This document shows, piece after piece, positions 16,656 to 25,413 of a stretch of 35,268 nucleotides of DNA (position 1 is the first letter of the stretch; every line of letters begins with the position of its first letter). The stretch covers positions 1 through 35,268 of the forward strand of contig JACQUW010000124.1 in the NCBI GenBank assembly GCA_016210115.1, read 5' to 3'. Made by a program: the position numbers and the translations under genes. The notes under the pieces were generated by a model that worked only from the letters and a program-made list of their open reading frames with translations, was not told the origin of the DNA and ran no database searches. Source of the DNA: Deltaproteobacteria bacterium. Lineage in GTDB: Bacteria > Desulfobacterota > Binatia > UBA9968.

Positions 16656-17849
16656 TTATCTCCCCAGAGATACCAAATCAGCACGGCAGGGCGCTTTTCC
16701 TTCCTGCGTGCGGATGATCGCCTCCAAAATAAGCTCCGGATCGTGGATATCTCCTCCCGCATGGGGCACGAGGGAAATCCCGCAGCGATCCACTGCACAC
16801 CTCTCCACCTCGCGGACCATTTGTCCCAGATTAAGCTCCGGCACCACAAAACCGCGGACTCGAGCAGAGATCTGGCGAACCCTCTCTTCAGGAAAGGGCC
16901 ACGCGGTCTTGAGACGGAAAAAGCCGACTTTTATGCCTTTTGCGTGGGCCAAGGAGATCGCCTGCATTGCAATCCGGGCAGAGATTCCATACGAAAGTAC
17001 CACCACGTCGGCGCCGTCAATCCCTCGCTCTTCGTAGTCATAGATATCAAATCGATGCTTTCGGATCTTTTCCGTAAGCCGCAGGATCAGTTTCTGCTGA
17101 GCGGGAGCCGCCGTGTCCGGGTATCCTCGCTCATCATGCGTCAGGCTCTCACAAAAAAGATGATACCCCTCTCCTGCGGAAGGCATGGGGGGAATGAGAT
17201 CGTCATCCGGCTCGAAAGTTTTGAATTCTGCGGGAGGTTTTTGTGGACGCTTGCGGTGCCAGATCTCGATCTGGTCGGCCTGCGGGATCACTACCTTCTC
17301 TGTCAGATGACCCACTTCCGCATCAGCCATCAGAAGGACCGGCACCCGGTAGCGCTCCGAATAGTTGAAAGCTCTAAGCGTGAGGTCAAAGCATTCCTGC
17401 GCCGACCATGGCACAAACGCAATGATTTCATAATGGCCGTGAGATCCCCAGCGGGCTTGCATCATGTCGCTTTGGCTTACCAGTGTGGGCAGACCAGTGG
17501 ATGGCCCGCCTCTTTGCACGTTGCAGACAACCAATGGTGTTTCCGTGATGATTCCGAGTCCCAGATTCTCCATCATGAGAGAGAAGCCCGGCCCCGACGT
17601 CGCGGTCATTGCTTTTCGGCCAGCCCAGGAAGCGCCGACGATAGCCGCCATCGAGCCAAGTTCGTCTTCCATCTGCATGTAAATTCCGCCAGCCTGAGGA
17701 AGCCGCTCCGCCATTCTCTCTGCTGTTTCCGTTGAAGGAGTGATAGGATAACCGGCGAAGAACCTGCACCCCGCCGCGATAGCGCCTTCAGCGATAGCAC
17801 TGTCGCCAAGCAAGAAGTGCGTACCTGTCAAAACGGAAAAATTTTCCAT
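16656..17849 (-). CDS. korA: 2-oxoacid:ferredoxin oxidoreductase alpha subunit (second KOR)
   Basis: This 397-residue alpha subunit has no gamma fusion. It shows YPITPSTET (34-42), TATSGPGFSLM (about 81-91), RGGPSTGLPTLVSQSD (about 113-128) and a C-terminal domain with GADVVVLSYGI. The length is usual for free alpha subunits, which agrees with a separate korC. It is the second gene of the operon, 12 bp after the ferredoxin gene. Together with korB, korC and korD it makes a full KOR of the 2-oxoglutarate synthase type. The exact oxoacid is inferred from family likeness only. Confidence 0.92.
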   Translation of the reverse strand: MENFSVLTGTHFLLGDSAIAEGAIAAGCRFFAGYPITPSTETAERMAERLPQAGGIYMQMEDELGSMAAIVGASWAGRKAMTATSGPGFSLMMENLGLGIITETPLVVCNVQRGGPSTGLPTLVSQSDMMQARWGSHGHYEIIAFVPWSAQECFDLTLRAFNYSERYRVPVLLMADAEVGHLTEKVVIPQADQIEIWHRKRPQKPPAEFKTFEPDDDLIPPMPSAGEGYHLFCESLTHDERGYPDTAAPAQQKLILRLTEKIRKHRFDIYDYEERGIDGADVVVLSYGISARIAMQAISLAHAKGIKVGFFRLKTAWPFPEERVRQISARVRGFVVPELNLGQMVREVERCAVDRCGISLVPHAGGDIHDPELILEAIIRTQEGKAPCRADLVSLGR

Positions 17850-17861
17850 GAACTTTTTCCT

Positions 17862-18248
17862 TTAACTAGATAGAGCAGTCTGAGGGACTTTGGAGGACAA
17901 CTCGGCTGATGTGGCAAAGATCGCAAATTCAGGGCAGATCGAATAGCAGGCGTGACACTTGATGCAGTTGTCACTACTTACGATGGGGTAATGGTAGCCT
18001 TTGGCGTTGAATTCAGAAGAGAGAGATAAAACCCTTGTCGGACAGTAGTCGATACACAGCTGGCATCCTTTGCAGCGTTCAGCCTGTACGTGAACAATGC
18101 CCCGGACGCGTGCTGGTTCTGGTAAAATCGGGCCCCGCTTCCTCATCCTATCTATCACCCCAGGTGTAGTCAGGCGAGCAACATCTATGCCACGGAAGCA
18201 GTTTCTTGCTCTGCGCGTTGCTTTCCGAATGTTTTTGGTAAATTGCAT
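17862..18248 (-). CDS. korD: Two-cluster ferredoxin, KOR delta subunit
   Basis: This 128-residue protein has two CxxCxxCxxxCP motifs, C59/C62/C65/C69 (CKGCQLCIDYCP) and C95/C98/C101/C105 (CIKCHACYSICP), after a basic N-terminal tail of about 45 residues. The ferredoxin core is like KorD/PorD, the subunit that carries electrons from the TPP site to external ferredoxin. It is the first gene of the 12-gene operon and faces clpS across 219 bp. The start at 18248 has AAGG only about 3 bp upstream. An in-frame ATG at 18146 (residue 35) is an alternative that would remove the basic tail. Confidence 0.85.
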   Translation of the reverse strand: MQFTKNIRKATRRARNCFRGIDVARLTTPGVIDRMRKRGPILPEPARVRGIVHVQAERCKGCQLCIDYCPTRVLSLSSEFNAKGYHYPIVSSDNCIKCHACYSICPEFAIFATSAELSSKVPQTALSS

Positions 18249-18467
18249 AACCTTAGGCGGAAACGAGAAGGAAGACCATAGGTCCCTTCGGTTTGTAAAA
18301 TCTGGAAAATCAACTCATTTTTTCGCAGCTGTGCGAACGAATGACCGCTTGAAATTTTCAGGTTACCTGCGTGACTCTTCGAGACGCCGGCTTCGGAGAG
18401 GAAGATTGCAGTCCCCGAATGAGCATGGTAAATCTTTCTTAGTTTGCTGATTTAAGGAGCAGACTTT
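18249..18467. promoter_or_regulatory. Divergent control region between the redox operon and clpS-clpA, with a perfect palindrome
   Basis: This 219-bp region must hold the promoter of the 12-gene operon (minus strand) and probably that of clpS-clpA (plus strand). It contains a perfect inverted repeat, TTCGCA (18322-18327), GCTG, TGCGAA (18332-18337), placed near the middle, as expected of an operator for a dimeric regulator. AAGGAG at 18454-18459 is the clpS ribosome binding site. I could not assign convincing -10/-35 boxes. Confidence 0.45.
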
Positions 18468-18782
18468 ATGGGCCGCAGGGAAGTGGAATTTGATCATGAG
18501 CTGGTTACTGAAACCGAAAAAAAGCTCAAGCGACCTCCCCTTTATAAGGTATTGCTGCACAACGACGATTACACGACCAAAGAATTCGTCGTGCAGGTCC
18601 TTCAGTACGTCTTCCACAAAGAGGCGACTGAAGCGGTTCAGATCATGCTCCATGTCCACAAGAAAGGGATAGGCGTCGCAGGCGTTTACACCTACGAAAT
18701 AGCTGAAACCAAAGTGGCCGTGGTGGAAGACCTGGCCCGGCAGCATGAATATCCTCTAAAATGCACTATGGAAGAGGCGTAA
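18468..18782 (+). CDS. clpS: Clp protease adaptor ClpS
   Basis: This 104-residue protein has the ClpS core: YKVLLHNDDYTTKEFVVQVL with the conserved NDD (32-34) that holds the N-degron amino group, a helix with VQIMLHVHKKG (57-67) and GVYTYEIAETK. ClpS binds proteins with destabilising N-terminal residues and delivers them to ClpA for degradation by ClpP. The flexible N-terminal tail (about 1-22) that modulates ClpA is present. AAGGAG lies 8 bp before the ATG. clpA starts 1 bp after the stop, the common clpS-clpA pair. Confidence 0.95.
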   Translation: MGRREVEFDHELVTETEKKLKRPPLYKVLLHNDDYTTKEFVVQVLQYVFHKEATEAVQIMLHVHKKGIGVAGVYTYEIAETKVAVVEDLARQHEYPLKCTMEEA

Positions 18783-18783
18783 G

Positions 18784-21072
18784 ATGTTTACAAAGGAACT
18801 CGAAACGACTCTTAATGCGGCGGTCACCGAGGCAAAGCGCAGACGTCATGAATTTGTCTGCATCGAACATATACTTTTCGCTCTGCTCCGGGACAAAGAC
18901 GGAAGCGCAGCTTTAGTGAACTGTGGCGGAGACCTCACCGTTTTGAGAAAACGGTTGGAAGAATTCTTACAAACGCAGATCGAAACCCTTCCGGAAGGAT
19001 CGAAGCGGGAGCCGCAAAGGACTCTAGGCTTTCACCGAGTGCTGCAGAGAGCCATTGTCCACGCGCAGTCGGCCGAAAAGAAAGAGATCGACGGCGGAAA
19101 TCTACTGGCGGCTCTTTTCCGCGAGCCTGATTCTTACGCTGTCTATCTGCTTGAGGAACAGGGAATCACTCGTTTTGACGTTATCAATTACATCTCTCAC
19201 GGGATTTCAAAGATCTCGAGCGGTGGGGAATGGCGCGTGAACCAGGAGGAGGAACGCGGCGAGGAAGAGAGGCAGAGATCCGGACTGAAGCCTCTCGAGG
19301 CTTTTACCGTCAATTTGGTGCAAAGGGCTCGGGAGGGGCATATCGACCCATTGATCGGAAGAGAGGATGAGATCGAGCGTACCATTCACGTTCTGTGCCG
19401 GCGTCGCAAAAACAATCCTATTTTCGTTGGAGACCCCGGTGTGGGAAAAACCGCCATCGCTGAGGGACTGGCTTTGCAGATCCATCAGGGTAACGTCCCT
19501 GACATTCTGAAAGGGGCCGTCATCTATGCGTTGGATATGGGAGCGCTCCTGGCCGGGACGAAATTTCGCGGCGATTTTGAGGCCCGGCTCAAAGGGGTCC
19601 TGACCAGCCTCAGAAAACAAGCGAAGGCGATTCTTTTCATTGATGAGATCCACACCGTTGTTGGCGCGGGGGCGACCAGTGGAGGCTCAATGGATGCCTC
19701 CAATATCTTGAAGCCGGCTCTTGCCTCCGGCGAACTCCGGTGCATCGGCTCCACGACATACCATGACTACAAGAGCTACTTCGAAAGGGACCGGGCTCTC
19801 GCGCGTCGCTTCCAGAAAATTGAGATTTCCGAGCCGACCGTTGAGGATAGCTATAAGATATTGCTCGGACTGAGATCCCACTATGAGAAACATCACGGCG
19901 TCCATTACACCGCCGCCGCGTTGCGGTCGGCGGTGGAGCTTTCCGCCAAACATATCAATGATCGGCGCCTGCCCGACAAAGCGATCGATGTGATCGATGA
20001 GGTCGGGGCGGCTACCAAGCTTCTTCCGCCCGCGAAGCGCAAGGCCAATATCGGCCCGAAAGATATAGAAAAAATCGTCGCGAAAATCGCCAAGATTCCG
20101 CCGCGGAGCGTATCGGCTTCAGACAAGGTGCAGCTGCAAAACCTGGACGCCGATTTAAAGGGGACCGTATTCGGCCAGGACGCCGCCATCGAGATGCTCG
20201 CCAGCACCATCAAGCTTTCCCGTTCCGGTTTGGGCCAGCCGGAAAAACCTATCGGCTGCTTTCTCTTTTCCGGCCCTACGGGAGTAGGAAAGACGGAGGT
20301 GGCAAAGCAGCTCGCGCGCATTCTGGGAGTAGAGTTTATCCGCTTTGACATGAGCGAGTACATGGAGAAGCACACGGTGTCGCGCCTGATCGGGGCTCCG
20401 CCGGGATACGTGGGATTCGACCAGGGCGGGCTTTTGACTGACGCGATCAACAGGAATCCATACGCTGTCCTTCTACTGGATGAGATCGAAAAAGCCCATC
20501 CTGATCTCTTTAGTATTTTGCTTCAAGTGATGGACCACGCCACGCTCACGGACAACAACGGGAAAAAGGCCGATTTTCGCAACATCGTTCTGATCATGAC
20601 CACCAACGCTGGAGCGAGAGAAATGAGCGGATCGCCTTTGGGATTCGGCCAGCGCTCCAACGCGGGTAAAGGCAAAGAGGCGATCGAGAAGATGTTCAGT
20701 CCGGAATTCCGAAACCGTCTCGATGCGATGATCTTTTTCAATTCGTTGAGCCCCGAAGTCATCGCACGCGTTGTGGACAAATTCATCCTGGAGCTGGAAA
20801 AGCAGCTTAATGAAAAAAAGGTCTTTCTAAGCCTTACACCCAATGCGCGCCGTTGGCTTGCGCAAAGAGGTTATGATCCAGTCTTCGGCGCGCGACCGAT
20901 GGCTCGCTTGATTCAGACGGAGATCAAACGGGTGCTTGCCGACGAGATTTTATTCGGCAGGTTACAAAATGGCGGGAAGGTTGAGATCGACGAAGGTGAG
21001 GACAAGCTCACCTTTAGCTATCCTCATCCAGAGGGTGCGGTCGTACAGGACGCTGCTTTGACAACGGAATAG
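18784..21072 (+). CDS. clpA: ATP-dependent Clp protease ATP-binding subunit ClpA
   Basis: This 762-residue AAA+ unfoldase has an N-domain (about 1-145), a first AAA module with Walker A GDPGVGKT (216-223) and Walker B FIDEIH (285-290), and a second with GPTGVGKT (497-504) and [12 protein letters not shown]. The ClpP-docking loop appears as PLGFGQ in the second module, matching the [IL]G[FL] pattern. There is no long coiled-coil middle domain, which separates it from ClpB/ClpC and agrees with the adjacent clpS. It unfolds substrates and feeds them to ClpP, which is not encoded in this window. Confidence 0.95.
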   Translation: MFTKELETTLNAAVTEAKRRRHEFVCIEHILFALLRDKDGSAALVNCGGDLTVLRKRLEEFLQTQIETLPEGSKREPQRTLGFHRVLQRAIVHAQSAEKKEIDGGNLLAALFREPDSYAVYLLEEQGITRFDVINYISHGISKISSGGEWRVNQEEERGEEERQRSGLKPLEAFTVNLVQRAREGHIDPLIGREDEIERTIHVLCRRRKNNPIFVGDPGVGKTAIAEGLALQIHQGNVPDILKGAVIYALDMGALLAGTKFRGDFEARLKGVLTSLRKQAKAILFIDEIHTVVGAGATSGGSMDASNILKPALASGELRCIGSTTYHDYKSYFERDRALARRFQKIEISEPTVEDSYKILLGLRSHYEKHHGVHYTAAALRSAVELSAKHINDRRLPDKAIDVIDEVGAATKLLPPAKRKANIGPKDIEKIVAKIAKIPPRSVSASDKVQLQNLDADLKGTVFGQDAAIEMLASTIKLSRSGLGQPEKPIGCFLFSGPTGVGKTEVAKQLARILGVEFIRFDMSEYMEKHTVSRLIGAPPGYVGFDQGGLLTDAINRNPYAVLLLDEIEKAHPDLFSILLQVMDHATLTDNNGKKADFRNIVLIMTTNAGAREMSGSPLGFGQRSNAGKGKEAIEKMFSPEFRNRLDAMIFFNSLSPEVIARVVDKFILELEKQLNEKKVFLSLTPNARRWLAQRGYDPVFGARPMARLIQTEIKRVLADEILFGRLQNGGKVEIDEGEDKLTFSYPHPEGAVVQDAALTTE

Positions 21073-21097
21073 ATCATCGACACGTCTCCTCCGGCTG

Positions 21098-21138
21098 ACG
21101 CCGTCTCGAAACGCGTCCTGGTGGCGTACGAACGGCGT
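21098..21138 (+). repeat. Inverted repeat after clpA
   Basis: ACGCCGT (21098-21104) and ACGGCGT (21132-21138) are perfect 7-bp arms 27 bp apart, beginning 26 bp after the clpA stop. Only TTT follows. It may be a weak terminator or RNA-stabilising stem. Confidence 0.3.
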
Positions 21139-21201
21139 TTGCTGAGAACCTTTTGAATCACTGTCGGCTCGCCCTGGCCCTCTTGCTTTACTAAGGTGTT
21201 C

Positions 21202-21315
21202 ATGAGTGAGTTTACGTTCTTCAGGGCCGCCCAGAAGCGGGCATTGAAAGCGGCGGGGTTCGTCCGTAGTTACGCGTATCGTTCGTCTAACAGGAATCTC
21301 CCATTACTGGACTGA
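21202..21315 (+). CDS. Possible small ORF of 37 residues
   Basis: An ATG-to-TGA frame encodes a short basic, aromatic peptide (begins MSEFTFFRAAQKRALKAAGF). TAAGGTG lies close before the ATG, and the stop is 1 bp before the ATG of the next gene, so translation coupling is possible. I recognise no family. It may be a leader, a fragment of a decayed gene, or chance. Confidence 0.2.
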   Translation: MSEFTFFRAAQKRALKAAGFVRSYAYRSSNRNLPLLD

Positions 21316-21316
21316 G

Positions 21317-21924
21317 ATGACGATGCGCAAGCCGAAAGAAAATAGAGTAACGAGTCATCTGGCAGAACTTGTTCGAGCGGCCGATGCCGCCGTCCTGGGG
21401 CGGTTGGTTGAGCGCTTGGCGGGTAAGCGGCCGGATATCCAGCGTGAGTGCCTCGAGTTTCTCCAGAAACAAGTGGCGTCGACAGTTCAGACAGAGGCGG
21501 ACACAGAAGCCGCCGCCCTGTTTGCGCTTTGGCAGGAACTCGAGCCGGACCTGGCCGAATTGGATGAGTACGGTGGTGGGGATCACGACACGGAGGATCT
21601 CGTGGGAGAACTGCTCTATGAGCTTTGCACGAAGCTGGAGCGGTCTCGTATCGCGAGGGAAGATAGGCGGTCGCTGCTGCAGGAGGTATTGCCTTACATC
21701 CGGAGCGGCAATGCCGGCATGGATGATCCCCTTTATGACGTGGCTTACGCCACCTACGCTCACAAGGCGAAGGTTGCACAAAAGATCCGGCGCATGTGGG
21801 TCGATGTCATCAAGAGACCGGACAAATGGGAGACATGGGCGAACAGGTCAAAACGCTGAATTTGAGACGCCCGGCGTTCCAGGACGAGTTCGCTAAGGTT
21901 GTGCCTGACTGGAACAGGTTGTAG
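21317..21924 (+). pseudogene. Decayed hypothetical gene: internal deletion and C-terminal frameshift suspected
   Basis: The ATG at 21317 gives a 180-residue acidic helical protein ending at 21859. Residues 1-145, with LFALWQELEPDLAELDEYGG and GNAGMDDPLYDVAYATY, look like the N-terminal part of a longer helical-repeat hypothetical family that I recall but cannot name. The following 35 residues (KIRRMWVDVIKRPDKWETW) look like that family's C-terminal end. Just before the stop, another frame (to TAG at 21922-21924) continues with a protein-like tail, VKTLNLRRPAFQDEFAKVV. This suggests a large internal deletion plus a frameshift near codon 175. A sequencing error could explain the shift but not the shortening. 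If intact as read, the 180-residue product is of unknown function. Confidence 0.5.
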
Positions 21925-22061
21925 GCCCCTCGCCGTCGCCATCGTCTTTTGAAATTCAGCCACCGTCGTATGCTGACCAATGGCTGGGCAGGGAGTCTAA
22001 GGTTCCTTCGTCCCCATCGTTTTCCGTGGTAGAATCGAAGCTATTGGTAGGAGAACCAGCC

Positions 22062-22298
22062 ATGCTCACAAAAACGGTCGACGTGCAAGAAGCGCAGAGG
22101 AATTTGCAAGAACTCTTGTCCCTCGTCAGTAAAGGCACTGAAATTGTTCTGACGGAAGGCACCAAACCCCTGGCCCGTTTAGTGCCAATTAGTCTGCCTT
22201 CGACACCACGAGTGGCAGGACTACGCACCGGAGCTATTTGGACCAGCGAGGATTTTGACGAGCCGTTACCAGAGGACTTCTGGACAGGCACGGCATGA
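22062..22298 (+). CDS. Phd/YefM-like antitoxin
   Basis: This 78-residue protein starts with the dimerising DNA-binding pattern of Phd/YefM antitoxins (KTVDVQEAQRNLQELLSLVS, then GTEIVLTEGTKPLARLVPI). The C-terminal part (EDFDEPLPEDFW) is the acidic/aromatic tail that typically wraps the toxin. The start at 22062 is preferred over an in-frame upstream GTG/ATG region because TAGGAG (22047-22052) is well placed. The stop overlaps the toxin start (ATGA), so the pair is translationally coupled. These antitoxins usually repress their own promoter. Confidence 0.88.
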   Translation: MLTKTVDVQEAQRNLQELLSLVSKGTEIVLTEGTKPLARLVPISLPSTPRVAGLRTGAIWTSEDFDEPLPEDFWTGTA

Positions 22299-22681
22299 AG
22301 TTACTGCTGGACATCCATGCCTTCATCTGGTGCGATAGTGAACCAGCCAAGCTCTCCCCGCTGGCTCTTGCCTCGTGTCAAGATCGCAGTAACACCTTGT
22401 CGCTTAGTGTCGCGAGCGTTTGGGAAAAACAGATCAAGCTCCAACTGAGCAAATTAAAACTCAATCTGCCCTTGGCAGAACTGATAGAGAGCCAGCAGCA
22501 AATCAATAATGTGGAAGTTTTACCGGTGGCGCTGGCGCACGTTTTGGCGTTGCAGAACCTTCCTCCGCATCACAAGGACCCCTTCGACCGTCTGTTGATC
22601 GCCCAGGTGAATGTTGAAGATGCAACCCTGGTCAGCGGCGACCCTGTTTTTGCGAAGTATGCTGTCAAAATGTTTTGGTGA
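22295..22681 (+). CDS. PIN-domain toxin, VapC family
   Basis: This 128-residue PIN domain has the acidic active site D6 (LLLDIHAFIW), E44 (VASVWEKQIK), D95/D98 (HKDPFDRLLIAQ) and D116 (VSGDPVFAKY). LLLDTHAFLW is the usual first motif, so Thr7 is Ile here. The family cleaves tRNA or rRNA in a Mg-dependent manner when freed from its antitoxin. It overlaps the antitoxin gene by 4 bp. The pair stands at the left side of the accessory island and faces the helicase operon tail to tail. Confidence 0.9.
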   Translation: MKLLLDIHAFIWCDSEPAKLSPLALASCQDRSNTLSLSVASVWEKQIKLQLSKLKLNLPLAELIESQQQINNVEVLPVALAHVLALQNLPPHHKDPFDRLLIAQVNVEDATLVSGDPVFAKYAVKMFW

Positions 22682-22986
22682 GTTGTTGGAGACCGCCGTG
22701 TGGCTCACCTTGCTTGCAGCCGATCAGCTTGTTTACGGACCAAGGTGAGAGTGGAGGTGAACAGGAAGATAGCTGGCAGGGCGCGGAGGATCGAAAAAGA
22801 ATTGCAAAAGAGCCAAGAGCGGGCGACCCCGTTTCACTTTTAATCAGGGTGACGCCTTGAAGGTTGTTGCCTGATGGCCTGACACATTTATTTACTCTTC
22901 CGCCGGGCGGGACCTGAAGAAACGCGGGTTGACGGAAAAAGGTTGTTCGCGTCCGGTTCGTGTTCCTATTTCCCCTTTCTTCTGTG
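22682..22986. other. Intergenic region between the toxin gene and the helicase operon
   Basis: These 305 bp separate two convergent transcripts. One plus-strand frame around 22742-22845 reads as a basic, helical stretch (VRVEVNRKIAGRARRIEKEL) ending at TAA, and may be the tail of a lost gene. There is no recognised start or family. I see no terminator with a T-run. Confidence 0.4.
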
Positions 22987-25413
22987 TCATGAGGAAATCA
23001 AAGGGCGCAAGTCCAGCATGACTGCGGCCTTTTCGCCGGGAGTCAGGCGCCCTAGATCAGTCACATCTTCAATAACCTCCTTCGCCTCGTCGTTGCGCTC
23101 GTCTGGCGATAGCTCGCCGAGCTCTCGCCGTTTCGAGCCGATCAAGATCTGGAACCACTGGTCGCGTTGCATGACGGCGTGGAAGATGCGCTCTTCGTAG
23201 GTACCCTTGAGCAGAAAGAACCGCACGTCGATGAACTTTTCGTCAGCCCGTCCCCACCCAACGCGATCAACCCGCCCTTCGCGCTGCTCCATCCTTGCCG
23301 GGTTCCACTCGAGATCATAGTGGACGACGTAGCGGCACTGTTCTTGGAGATCGATCCCTTCTTCACCCACGCGACTCACGAGGAGAACGAAGGGGTTGTA
23401 CGGCTGGTTGAAATTACGCCGGTGGGCTTCACGCTCGCGCACGTTGCCGCCATCATAGCGACCCACAATATCGACTGACCTGGAGGACTCCAATAGCACG
23501 AGCGCTTCCCGCTCGGCCAGATCGAGCAGAGTTGCCTCCTCAAGCGTTTGACTGGGTTTGTCGTCGAGGTAGTTGTCGATGATCTTCCGCAATGACATCT
23601 CTACTGGTTCTACAAGAACTCGTTCAACATAGTCGCTGATTTGACGATCGGATGTTAGGGCTTCCCGCTGGAGCCCGTGCAAGAGAAAGAGTGTTTGCTG
23701 GGAGCGCCGGAGCAGAGGTTCCTTGTACACATCGAGAAGCCACCGTCCCTTGAACGGGTGCAGATCGTCGTGACGGAATTCCCGGGGTACGCGAGAGTGT
23801 TCTCCGCGCCAATTCCTAAGCCGTTGCTGCAGACGGTCAACGCACAGTCGTGTCTCGCTCCGGAATCGCGAGGCCAACTGCTTCCGCGAACCCAGTCTTA
23901 GATCTCGCAACCAATCGTCGACGCAGTCGTCAAATAAGCGACCCAACGCCTTGCTCAGCTGCTCGCGTAACTGCGGAGCTGTCCCTTCGATTAGTTTGTT
24001 GAAGACCAACACCTTCGAGACCCAGCTACGCGGTCTGCTTCGCAACTTCTCTAGTTCGGCGCTCGCGATACCGACGACAACATCGACACAGGCCTGAACT
24101 TTTGGGTGAAGTCGGAGCGAGCGCGGGTTGTTCCACTGCTTCAATAGGCTCGACAGTTGCCTGGCGCCGTCGAGGTCGCGTCGCAGCAGTGCGGACTTTT
24201 GAACCTGGGGATAAGAGGACAACCCCTGCCGCAGATCGTTGGGGATGAACGTCCGTTTTTGGGAGGGTTGCATTGTCTCTTGGATGAGTTCGCGAAGCTC
24301 CAGATAGAAGATGGCGTCGGCACCGTCGAAGGGTAGCAGTGAGGCGCTGCGGACCCGCTCGTGAAGATCATCCAGCTTGTCGAATTTCTCGGTATCGTAC
24401 CGCCCGTCAGCCTTGTTCACGAGGAAGTAGCGGCGCTCGTTCTGAGATTTAGTGTTCCTGATAATGTAGCGGCGCAGAAGCTCTTGCAAGCCGACACCAT
24501 TCTGACCGGATCCAAGGGCATCTTCGTCACGAAGATGCCGAAGCGCGTCGACCGTGGCGGCGCGAAGTGGATCGCTCGGGCTACGTTGCCGCAACGCAAA
24601 GAATTGATTGAGGCGCTGGACGTACAGCTCCAGCCCCTTCTCGATGGTCTCAAGGTTGGTTGGTTCAGCCCTGACGAGTGCCAGGAGGTTCATCATCTCA
24701 TGTGGCGTCAGCTCGAACGGTGTAGCCGTTAACGCGAGGATGTGGACGAACCGTCCATCGGATATCCCTTGGTCATAGTTCCGCAGATCGCGATCAGGCG
24801 CAAAGATCTCCGCGGGGCGGTTCAACTTCGCGTAGTGATGGGCCTCATCGACAATGATCAGGTCCCACTTTGTGCGCCAGAGCTGCCCGAGGAGCAGCCG
24901 GGTCTGTCTCGACGCTTCGCTTAGAAGGTCGTGGTTCACGATGTACAGGCCAGGAGGGGCTTGGATGCGCCCTTCTTCGCGACGCCCCCGAAGGCCTTCT
25001 TTTCTTAGTTCGTCCGCGGACCAGCGTCTTTCGACGACATGCGGTCTTCGCAGAAGCCCCTGCACTGGGTGGTCGCACCAATGGCCGGCAGTCAGGTACT
25101 GCGGAAACCCGCGCCCGGGCTGCATTGAACTCACCTCCTCCTCCCACTTCCGAAGTAACGACGATTTGCACAGCACCAGCACATGATCGAACGGCTCACC
25201 GAGCGTCACCGAATGGTCACAGAGTAGCGCCATTACGGCGAGAGCCTCGTAGGTTTTTCCGAAGCCGACTTCGTCGGCGAGCACCATTCCCCAATGGCCA
25301 TCTATAAGCATCCCGCGTAACGCCGCCGCAACCGCCCCCTCCTGATCCTTGTGTCCCTCGCCTAAAGGCAGCTTGGAGACGAGGTCCGAAACATACGCCG
25401 CGTTCACCTTCAT
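22987..25413 (-). CDS. SNF2-like superfamily 2 helicase/translocase of a candidate defence operon
   Basis: This 808-residue protein has the two RecA-like halves of SNF2-type SF2 enzymes: motif I ADEVGFGKT (46-54), motif II DEAH (189-192), motif III LTATPF (228-233), motif V GEEGIDLQ (about 683-690) and motif VI QREGRVDR (710-717). The roughly 440 residues between the halves are long and Arg-rich. The N-terminus (HKDQEGAVAAAL) matches the Q-like region of HepA-type helicases. It is the last gene of a three-gene operon and overlaps the PLD nuclease gene by 4 bp, so the two are coupled. ATP-driven translocation on DNA that guides a nuclease is the likely role, inferred from the pairing. Confidence 0.87.
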   Translation of the reverse strand: MKVNAAYVSDLVSKLPLGEGHKDQEGAVAAALRGMLIDGHWGMVLADEVGFGKTYEALAVMALLCDHSVTLGEPFDHVLVLCKSSLLRKWEEEVSSMQPGRGFPQYLTAGHWCDHPVQGLLRRPHVVERRWSADELRKEGLRGRREEGRIQAPPGLYIVNHDLLSEASRQTRLLLGQLWRTKWDLIIVDEAHHYAKLNRPAEIFAPDRDLRNYDQGISDGRFVHILALTATPFELTPHEMMNLLALVRAEPTNLETIEKGLELYVQRLNQFFALRQRSPSDPLRAATVDALRHLRDEDALGSGQNGVGLQELLRRYIIRNTKSQNERRYFLVNKADGRYDTEKFDKLDDLHERVRSASLLPFDGADAIFYLELRELIQETMQPSQKRTFIPNDLRQGLSSYPQVQKSALLRRDLDGARQLSSLLKQWNNPRSLRLHPKVQACVDVVVGIASAELEKLRSRPRSWVSKVLVFNKLIEGTAPQLREQLSKALGRLFDDCVDDWLRDLRLGSRKQLASRFRSETRLCVDRLQQRLRNWRGEHSRVPREFRHDDLHPFKGRWLLDVYKEPLLRRSQQTLFLLHGLQREALTSDRQISDYVERVLVEPVEMSLRKIIDNYLDDKPSQTLEEATLLDLAEREALVLLESSRSVDIVGRYDGGNVREREAHRRNFNQPYNPFVLLVSRVGEEGIDLQEQCRYVVHYDLEWNPARMEQREGRVDRVGWGRADEKFIDVRFFLLKGTYEERIFHAVMQRDQWFQILIGSKRRELGELSPDERNDEAKEVIEDVTDLGRLTPGEKAAVMLDLRPLISS

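Noticed and set aside
15568-17037. 489-codon plus-strand ORF opposite hdrA and korA
   Set aside because: It lies antisense across two clearly recognised genes and has no family motif; it is a by-product of codon bias in high-GC DNA.
16632-17735. 367-codon plus-strand ORF
   Set aside because: Antisense to korA, whose alpha-subunit motifs are all intact; composition is not protein-like.
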